Assembly (NCBI GenBank): GCA_046484585.1 | Contig: JAWOIQ010000206.1 | Span: 1-29,918, forward strand | Source: JAGXFP01 sp046484585 | GTDB lineage: Bacteria > Desulfobacterota > Desulfobulbia > Desulfobulbales > JAGXFP01 | DNA: 29,918 bases | Direction of reading: 5' to 3' | Shown: one piece after another, positions 24,457 to 29,918 of the stretch | Numbering within the stretch: position 1 is the stretch's first letter | Layout: each line of letters begins with the position of its first letter | Notes under the pieces: model-generated | The model's input: only the letters and a program-made list of their open reading frames with translations | The model's database searches: none | What the model was told of the DNA's origin: nothing | Translations under genes and position numbers: made by a program

Positions 24457-26859
24457 TCAGCTGCTCAACTCGAAATCAAGGTCCTTGCCCATCTTGAGCT
24501 CAAAAACCCGGTCGACAAAACCGATCTTCACCGGTCCGTCGGCACAAGCTAGAGCCCTGATCTGGAGTTTTTTCCCGGTTATATCGACTTCCAGCGAGTG
24601 GCCGCGATAGCGGATGTGGATATGCAGCCTGCCGACTTCCTCCGGCAGGACGGGGTTAAACCACAGCACATCGTTTCGGACCGCCAGGCCCGTATAGGCG
24701 CGGTCAAGGATGTCCACCGCGCCGGCCATCGCGCCGAGATGGATGCCTTCGGGCGTGGTTCCCCCCTGAATGTCGGCCACATCGCTTTCCAGGGCCTCCA
24801 GAAAAAATTTCCATGAACGCGCCCGGTCCGATCGGGTCAGCACCCAGGCGTGGACGACTCGGCTGAGGGTGGAGCCGTGGGAAGTCCGGGTGTTGTAATA
24901 TTCGATGTTTTTCGGAATCGTTTCGTATTCGAAGAGGTAACCAAGCCCCTCAAAAATCTCCTTCAACTCCTCGGACGAGAAAAGATAAAACAGCATCAGC
25001 ACATCGGCCTGTTTTGACGCCTTGTAGCGGTTCGGCGTATCGTTCTCGGCTTCCAGAATCCGATCCAGGCGCTGGATGTCACCGTGTTTTTCCCGGTGGG
25101 CCTGCCAGTCGAATTCGTGCAGGTGCTCGTAGCCTTCAAACTGGCTGATGATTCCGTCGTCGTGAAAAGGCACTTTCATCTTGCGGGTGATTGCCCGCCA
25201 CAGCCGCTTTTCATCCTCACCGATCCTGATCTTTTCGCACAGTCCCCGACAGATCACCTCGTCGAGGATCTCAAACAGTTCCAAGGCGCGGCTCAATACC
25301 CAGACCGCCATAATGTTCGTGTAGGCGTTGTTGTTCAATCCCGGTTTTGCCGAATCCGGGTATGCGTCATGGTATTCGTCCGGACCCATGACCCCGAGGA
25401 TTTCGTAGCGGCCGGCCTCGGTATTATAGGTGGAGGCGCTTGCCCAGAAACGCGCGATCTCAAAAAGCATTTCCGCCCCGTAAAAGGAGAGGAACTCCTT
25501 GTCCCCGGTTACCTGATAGTATTGCCAGAGATTATAAGCGATTGCCGCGTTTATATGGCGCTGGAGATGAGAGTTGTCGGGAAGCCATCGTCCGGACCTG
25601 GGATTGAGATGAAGCTGCTGACTTTCTTCGCGGCCGCTGCTGCCGCTTTGCCAGGGATACATGGCGCCATGGTGTCCCGCCTCCCTTGCCGATTTGCGGG
25701 CCGCATCGAGACGGCGGTAACGGTACATGAGCAGGGACTTGGTGATCGCGGGTATCCGAAAGTTAAGGAGGGGGAAAATATAGAGTTCATCCCAGAAGAT
25801 ATGGCCCCGGTAAGCCTCTCCATGCCAACCTCGGGACGGTACTCCCACATCCAGATCCTTGGTGTGCAGGGAAGTGGTCTGGAGCAGGTGAAATATATGG
25901 AGGTGGAGAATACGGGGGGTGCGGTCTCCCTTGCTGTCTTTGTTCGACTCGAATTTGATCTCGAAATGGCGCCATAAATGCTCCCAGGCCAAGACGTGAC
26001 TGTCGAGCAGATTCTCGAAAGATCCCACCTCCTTGAGCGCTTCGCGCGCGGAGAGGCCGCATTCCGAGATGCCGCGATCCCCGGAGGTGAACAGGGCAAC
26101 AATTTTTTCAATGGTTACCGACTCCCGCTCGGCGATATCCAGGCTGAAATGCTGGGCGATATAACCGCTTTCCCGCACCGTGGTCCGTTCCAGGGGTAAA
26201 TACCGGCCCTTTTTGAATATCCGGGTTACCGCCGACTGGGCAATTCTGATCCTGGACTGACTGGTCCGGACTTCGAGGTAAATCGTCTCTTCGTCCAGCT
26301 TTTCGGTAGCAAGCGGTTCAAGGTGTTTGCCGTTGAGATCTTTATAGCGTTCCACCCCCGCGTTGATCACGCGGCCGTTCAGGGCGGAGCGCACCTCGAT
26401 CCGGCCCGACCAGTTTTCCGCGGTCAGGGTGGTCTCCTGGGCCGCGTAGTGATGATTTTCCATATGGACCAGGCGCCGGTTTTGCATGGTGACCAGCCGC
26501 TTTTTTCCATCCCGGAAACGCACGGTCCGCAGCAGCAGGCCCTTTTTAATATCCAGCTCCTGTCGATAGGAGAGGATTTCGACCATTTTCAGGTCGAACC
26601 ACTCCCCGTCATCGATACGAAAGGTGAGGGGCAGCCAGTTCGGCAGATTCACCAGGTCTTCGTTTTCGATTACCCGGCCGGCGATCTCCGTTTTCAGGCG
26701 ATTGTACCCGCCGGCGAGATAGGTTCCCGGATAATGGATGTCGTCGGCCTCCGATTCCGCCGCCGCGCCTCTGGCGGCAAAATAGCCATTGCCCAGGGTA
26801 CACAAAGCTTCGCGCAAATCCTCCTTTCCCGGCTCGAAACCTTCATATATCAATGACCA
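24457..26859 (-). CDS. Glycoside hydrolase/phosphorylase family 65, 5' end missing
   Basis: GH65 enzymes phosphorolyse or hydrolyse alpha-linked glucosides such as maltose, trehalose and kojibiose. The N-terminal beta-sandwich begins at SLIYEGFEPG, with LREALCTLGNGYFAARGA. The (alpha/alpha)6 domain has MGPDEYHDAYP, whose Glu is the catalytic acid position, then NNNAYTNIMAVWVL, TSHGSTLSRVVHAWV and GGTTPEGIHLGAMAG. The C-terminal beta domain follows. The frame stays open upstream to 26970, but those ~36 residues are the antisense of the neighbouring sensor kinase, so the native start and perhaps a few N-terminal residues are absent. The substrate cannot be told from sequence. GlgP is nearby, on the opposite strand. 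Confidence 0.92.
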   Translation of the reverse strand, partial: WSLIYEGFEPGKEDLREALCTLGNGYFAARGAAAESEADDIHYPGTYLAGGYNRLKTEIAGRVIENEDLVNLPNWLPLTFRIDDGEWFDLKMVEILSYRQELDIKKGLLLRTVRFRDGKKRLVTMQNRRLVHMENHHYAAQETTLTAENWSGRIEVRSALNGRVINAGVERYKDLNGKHLEPLATEKLDEETIYLEVRTSQSRIRIAQSAVTRIFKKGRYLPLERTTVRESGYIAQHFSLDIAERESVTIEKIVALFTSGDRGISECGLSAREALKEVGSFENLLDSHVLAWEHLWRHFEIKFESNKDSKGDRTPRILHLHIFHLLQTTSLHTKDLDVGVPSRGWHGEAYRGHIFWDELYIFPLLNFRIPAITKSLLMYRYRRLDAARKSAREAGHHGAMYPWQSGSSGREESQQLHLNPRSGRWLPDNSHLQRHINAAIAYNLWQYYQVTGDKEFLSFYGAEMLFEIARFWASASTYNTEAGRYEILGVMGPDEYHDAYPDSAKPGLNNNAYTNIMAVWVLSRALELFEILDEVICRGLCEKIRIGEDEKRLWRAITRKMKVPFHDDGIISQFEGYEHLHEFDWQAHREKHGDIQRLDRILEAENDTPNRYKASKQADVLMLFYLFSSEELKEIFEGLGYLFEYETIPKNIEYYNTRTSHGSTLSRVVHAWVLTRSDRARSWKFFLEALESDVADIQGGTTPEGIHLGAMAGAVDILDRAYTGLAVRNDVLWFNPVLPEEVGRLHIHIRYRGHSLEVDITGKKLQIRALACADGPVKIGFVDRVFELKMGKDLDFELSS

Positions 26860-27127
26860 CCGTGGCGTCGCGGCCGACGATGAGTACCCGGGAACTAAGA
26901 CTCTCTGCGAATGTGCGGGCGATATAGGCAATGCCCTCGCCGTCGGTGAGTAGCTCCTCTCGCACAGCATTAGCGATTATGCTACCCTGGGTCAGAAGCG
27001 CTTGCTCTCGTTCGCGAAGGAAATGGCTCTTCAAAACGGGCATGACAGAAAAAGCTGCCCCAGCCGCAGTCAGAGAGATGAGAACCAGCAACGTCAGAGG
27101 GAGACGCAGCCGAAGACTGAGCCTCAT
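26848..27127 (-). pseudogene. Sensor histidine kinase, N-terminal fragment cut at the junction
   Basis: 93 residues: a transmembrane helix (LPLTLLVLISLTAAGAAFSV) and the start of an extracytoplasmic sensor domain (REREQALLTQGSIIANAV, SSRVLIVGRDATVVID). The frame then runs into GH65 sequence and stops at once. It begins 1 base after the response-regulator stop, a typical two-gene signalling operon. HAMP, HisKA and ATPase domains are missing. It is truncated by a breakpoint or an assembly join, not by a point mutation. Confidence 0.8.
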
Positions 27128-27128
27128 T

Positions 27129-27812
27129 TCAGTGTTCCCGGAAATAGTACCCCATACCCCATCTGGTCATAACATACTCGGGTTCTGCGGGGTTAGGTTC
27201 TATTTTCTCGCGCAATCTGCGCACATGCACATCAACGTTGCGCACATCACCGAAGTACTTGTACCCCCAAATCGACTCTAACAGGTTCTCCCGGGTATAG
27301 ACCCGGCCAGGGTTGGCCGCCAGGGTAGCCAGAATGTCGAATTCTTTGGCGGTCAGGTCGGCTTCCTTACCGTCAACGGTCACTCGGCGCTTCAGGTGGT
27401 CAATGACCAACGCTCCGGCTTCCGTGCACTGCTGTTGCTCTGGGCTGTTCCATTCCAGACGCCGCAGGTGGGCCTTCACTCGGGCCAGCAACTCCCGAGT
27501 GTTGAACGGCTTCGTGAGATAGTCGTCCGCCCCCATTTCCAGACCCAATATCTTGTCGATGTCCTCGCTTCTTGCCGTAAGCATTATAATAGGGATAGTG
27601 GATGATTGCCGTATCCGCTTGCAAACCTCCAAGCCGTCTAGCTCAGGCAACATAATGTCCAGGACCACCAAGTCCGGTTGTTCGTCCTTTACGCGCTGCA
27701 GGGCTTCTGTGCCGGTATAGGCGGTCACGATGGTATAGCCTTCCCGCTCGAAACTCAGTTTGAGCCCTTTGACCAACGCCCTTTCGTCATCCACTAGCAG
27801 TATCTTAGGCAT
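27129..27812 (-). CDS. OmpR/PhoB-family response regulator
   Basis: 227 aa from the ATG at 27812, which has GGGGAG about 10 bases upstream and starts directly with MPKILLVDDE; an in-frame start at 27869 would add 19 unusual residues. The receiver domain has the acidic pair D8-D9, phospho-acceptor Asp52 (VVLDIMLPELDG), the switch residue in MLTA and Lys101 (DDYLTKPF). The winged-helix DNA-binding domain has RVYTRENLLESIWGY and VDVHVRRLREKIEPNP, ending in RWGMGYYFREH. It would be phosphorylated by the kinase whose gene begins 1 base downstream. Targets are unknown. Confidence 0.95.
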   Translation of the reverse strand: MPKILLVDDERALVKGLKLSFEREGYTIVTAYTGTEALQRVKDEQPDLVVLDIMLPELDGLEVCKRIRQSSTIPIIMLTARSEDIDKILGLEMGADDYLTKPFNTRELLARVKAHLRRLEWNSPEQQQCTEAGALVIDHLKRRVTVDGKEADLTAKEFDILATLAANPGRVYTRENLLESIWGYKYFGDVRNVDVHVRRLREKIEPNPAEPEYVMTRWGMGYYFREH

Positions 27813-27947
27813 GCTGATCGGTCTCCCCTCAAAAAAATAGATCAAATATATGTCTACCATAACATGCATTTATTTCCCTGTACACTTCCCCCGTTGGGTG
27901 TGATACTATAGTTCAAGGTGTCACCATGGACTTAAGGAGGAAACGTC

Positions 27948-28502
27948 ATGCGTCCCGGTAATCAACACGTCTATATTTTGCTCACCAATACGGGAACCCT
28001 CTTCACGCGAGCACTGGGTCTGTGTACAGGGGCGCCTTACAACCATTCTTCTTTGGCTTTCGACAGCGATTTGTCCGAAGTGTATAGCTTTGGGCGGCTG
28101 AAGCCACGCAACCCTTTCATAGGCGGTTTTGTCAGAGAAGACAGGCGCAAAGGCTTGTATGCCCTGAAACAGGAGACCACATGCGCGGTATTCGAGCTAC
28201 GCGTGACCGATGACGAACTTATACGCTTGCGCCAGGCAGTCACCGAGTTTGACGCCGAACGTGAAAAATACAAGTATAGTCTGCTGGGGCTGGTGGGTGT
28301 CGCGGTACATCGGCCTATCAATAGACCCTACGCCTATTTTTGCTCACAGTTCGTTGCCACCGTTCTCGAGAGGGCTGGAGTCTACCTATTCGACAAGCCG
28401 GCAGGCCTCGTCACCCCTGAAGATTTTCAGAAGCATCCGGACCTGGAACTTATGTATGAAGCAAAATTGAGGGAGTACCGCGCCGGAGTTGCGCACGCGT
28501 AA
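27948..28502 (+). CDS. Permuted papain-like (YiiX/YaeF, NlpC/P60-related) protein
   Basis: 184 aa with no signal peptide. The likely catalytic pair is His33 (PYNHSSLAFD) preceding Cys in YFCSQFVATVLERAG. This reversed order is the mark of the circularly permuted NlpC/P60 group (YiiX/YaeF, C92-like). Members hydrolyse amide or thioester bonds in peptides, lipids or cell-wall material; the substrate here is unknown. AAGGAGG lies 7 bases upstream of the ATG, a near-perfect ribosome site. Divergent from the response regulator, with the terminator at 28521 following. Confidence 0.8.
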   Translation: MRPGNQHVYILLTNTGTLFTRALGLCTGAPYNHSSLAFDSDLSEVYSFGRLKPRNPFIGGFVREDRRKGLYALKQETTCAVFELRVTDDELIRLRQAVTEFDAEREKYKYSLLGLVGVAVHRPINRPYAYFCSQFVATVLERAGVYLFDKPAGLVTPEDFQKHPDLELMYEAKLREYRAGVAHA

Positions 28503-28520
28503 TTCAGACCTGTAATCAAG

Positions 28521-28553
28521 AAACGAGGAGGGCGCAAGCCAGCCTCGTTTTTG
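28521..28553 (+). terminator. Rho-independent terminator after the permuted papain-like gene
   Basis: AAACGAGG (28521-28528) pairs with CCTCGTTT (28543-28550), with an inner GGC-GCAA-GCC hairpin, followed by more T residues. It lies 19 bp after the stop codon. Confidence 0.8.
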
Positions 28554-28619
28554 TACTATTTAGGAAACTTTGTTATTATAATCGCGTATCAACAGATAGA
28601 ACGCTGCCGGAGGTGACCT

Positions 28620-29249
28620 ATGAGCACCGACACCCGACTTTCACCCTTCCGTGAGGATCACGTCAAGAAGGAGAAAGAACCGACGCTCCCACTTGCAGAG
28701 GCCCGCATGCTTGCCCAACAAACAATGGGAGTAGGCGGAATTGACGACATCGCCCTTGGCCTGGCGGGTTTCAGTACCGGTATACTGGTTTCCGTCCTAG
28801 GGGAGGGTGATCCCGGAGTTCTGCTCAGCGAAGCGATCATACCTGCGGTGATTATCTTCGCACTTCTCTACTTACTCTCAGCCAAGCTCAAACGGAGCTT
28901 TGTCCTTCCGCGAGTCGGCAAGGCTAAGCCACCGAAAGTGCCCGGAATCTTTAGTTTTTACAGCTTTGTCCTTTACACCGGACTGCACTATTCCCTCGGT
29001 GGTGCTGGACAGATTGCTTTCTGGCAAACAATCGCCGTCGCCTGGTGTGCGGCCACCTTCAATACCGCCATGTTTCTCTGGAAACCCCGTTTCTTTGCCG
29101 TCCCACTGGCCATCGTGACCTTGCTGCGACTTCAGGTAGCCCCAGACGTGTTGCTCATGGGCGTCGGATTGACCTACCTTGCTGTGGGAGTCGCGGTCTT
29201 TGGGCGCTTTCTCGCATCGGCCGATGAAGGTGCAGAGGCGACTGTTTGA
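28620..29249 (+). CDS. Small multi-pass membrane protein, unknown function
   Basis: Not recognised. The 209-aa protein has a charged N-terminal ~45 residues and then about five hydrophobic segments (ALGLAGFSTGILVSVL, LLSEAIIPAVIIFALLYLLSA, a middle GIFSFYSFVLYTGLHYS, AFWQTIAVAWCAATFNTAMFLW, and a pair near the C-terminus ending VGVAVFGRFLA). The tail is short and acidic. GGAGGT lies 5 bases upstream of the ATG. No catalytic motif or transporter signature is evident. Confidence 0.75.
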   Translation: MSTDTRLSPFREDHVKKEKEPTLPLAEARMLAQQTMGVGGIDDIALGLAGFSTGILVSVLGEGDPGVLLSEAIIPAVIIFALLYLLSAKLKRSFVLPRVGKAKPPKVPGIFSFYSFVLYTGLHYSLGGAGQIAFWQTIAVAWCAATFNTAMFLWKPRFFAVPLAIVTLLRLQVAPDVLLMGVGLTYLAVGVAVFGRFLASADEGAEATV

Positions 29250-29671
29250 CAGGTAAACAGAGGGGACGGCAGGCTATGTTACAATGCTGTCCCTACTAGG
29301 AGTATCAGGCGAAACATATCCCTTAAAATGTCATTTAGCGATGGCGACAAAGATAAGAGGCGAGCAGAGGCCTTATGGCTCTCATCATCCCGTCGAAGCC
29401 GGGCGTATTGCAACTCACCTCTTGCGCCTTCCCTGCCGCTTTAATGAAGAGAGAATCGGAGCACAATGGCTGAACGCCCAGGGAGCGCTCCGGTCAACCA
29501 GGGACAGGAATACCTGCCTAAGGATTTGTGTCTGAGCATTCTCTTCTGCTACCGTTGCCCAATTGTTTATGTAACATGCCGTTTAGGGGGACTCTACTAG
29601 CGGATTTTGGGGACAATATGTTCTTGTCGGACTTTCACGTGTTATGAAATTGTAGTCTGGAGGTGATTTGG
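29250..29671. other. 422-bp intergenic region with one hairpin
   Basis: GGGACGGCA (29263-29271) pairs with TGCTGTCCC (29285-29293), a 9-bp stem with one wobble just after the membrane-protein gene, possibly a transcription end although no T-run follows. The remainder contains an 83-codon frame without a good ribosome site or domain and no recognised RNA or operator. GGAGG at 29659-29663 belongs to the next gene. Confidence 0.45.
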
Positions 29672-29918
29672 TTGAAGAAATGCAGCTATAGTTTGTTTGT
29701 GATTATCCTAGTATCCTTGCTGGCCCTAATGATGGCATGTCAGTCTACCCCTGATGAGTATAATCTGACAATCGTTAGCACAGAAGGTGGCTCGATAATA
29801 TCGCCCAGCGAAGGGACTTTCAGCTTTAAAGCCGGCACGGACGTAAACTTGACGGCCAGCCCAGCCAAACACTATCGGTTTGTCCACTGGACCGGTGATG
29901 TGGACACAGTTGAAGATG
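29672..29918 (+). CDS. Lipoprotein with InlB-type (Listeria-Bacteroides) repeat, partial
   Basis: The TTG start at 29672 lies 8 bases after GGAGG; a GTG at 29663 is in frame but overlaps that ribosome site. A signal peptide (SLFVIILVSLLALMMAC) ends in a lipobox Cys23. The visible exported part, from YNLTIVSTEGGSIISPSEG through VNLTASPAKHYRFVHWTGD, is a classic InlB B-repeat, a small beta-grasp unit of surface and adhesion-type proteins. The gene continues past the right edge. Such lipoproteins are frequent in Chloroflexota and Gram-positive lineages, which adds to the signs that this end differs in origin. Confidence 0.8.
   Translation, partial: MKKCSYSLFVIILVSLLALMMACQSTPDEYNLTIVSTEGGSIISPSEGTFSFKAGTDVNLTASPAKHYRFVHWTGDVDTVED

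Noticed and set aside
24338..24461. 8-bp target duplication around the IS66-like palindrome
   Set aside because: The flanks CCCAGCCG and ATCTCAGC do not match, so a recent transposition is not supported.
25084..25977. 297-codon frame antisense to GH65
   Set aside because: Inside a gene with clear family motifs on the other strand; no domain in the translation.
26860..26970. N-terminal 36-residue extension of the GH65 frame
   Set aside because: These codons are antisense to the sensor kinase fragment and resemble no GH65 N-terminus; the frame is open by accident of the junction.
29284..29535. 83-codon frame in the right-hand intergenic region
   Set aside because: No good ribosome site, no recognisable domain, and overlap with a hairpin at its start.

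Overview
The window looks like a metagenome-derived contig. Positions 1 to about 26850 read as one chromosome segment of a Desulfobacterota-type (former Deltaproteobacteria) anaerobe. The basis is a large multiheme cytochrome and porin locus, a B12-dependent ribonucleotide reductase under apparent NrdR control, an iron-sulfur flavoprotein, PAS histidine kinases, and a family of short intergenic repeats with ends like TCGCAAAAAGTCG. The taxon is inferred from gene content only. From about 26850 to the end the content changes (OmpR-type two-component pair, permuted papain-like protein, small membrane protein, lipoprotein with an InlB-type repeat, strong Shine-Dalgarno sites, no copies of the left-hand repeats). 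Two genes are cut at the same point there, so the right 3 kb is probably from another genome (assembly chimera) or marks a real recombination breakpoint.

Layout. 1-3671: end of an aminoglycoside-phosphotransferase-fold sugar kinase, a terminator, the ribosome-assembly GTPase der, and an overlapping PAS histidine kinase. 3672-6383: regulatory region with a pair of NrdR boxes over a promoter, a 122-bp inverted-repeat element, then nrdJ and a terminator. 6410-14352 (all minus strand): the centrepiece, a putative extracellular electron transfer operon. In transcription order it holds a periplasmic MtrA/DmsE-type decaheme cytochrome, an MtrB/PioB-type 660-aa outer-membrane barrel (ATGA overlap), a TrpX-type solute-binding protein, a 13-heme lipoprotein cytochrome and a proline-rich exported protein. 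Together they would form a heme wire from periplasm to cell surface.

14601-19107: a secreted Sel1-repeat protein with higher-order duplication, an exported coiled-coil protein with a 90-bp internal repeat, a repeat-rich intergenic region, a YjbQ-family protein, and an orphan ParB-domain protein. 19383-26859: CCA-adding enzyme/poly(A) polymerase, glycogen phosphorylase, an iron-sulfur flavoprotein, a 108-bp palindromic element with IS66-like ends, and a family 65 glycoside hydrolase/phosphorylase lacking its own start. GlgP and the GH65 enzyme suggest phosphorolytic use of stored glucans and disaccharides.

No tRNA, rRNA, CRISPR array or complete insertion sequence was recognised. The least ordinary features are the porin-cytochrome locus with its extra members and CX3CH heme site, the intergenic repeat families, the IS66-like palindrome, and the breakpoint near 26850.
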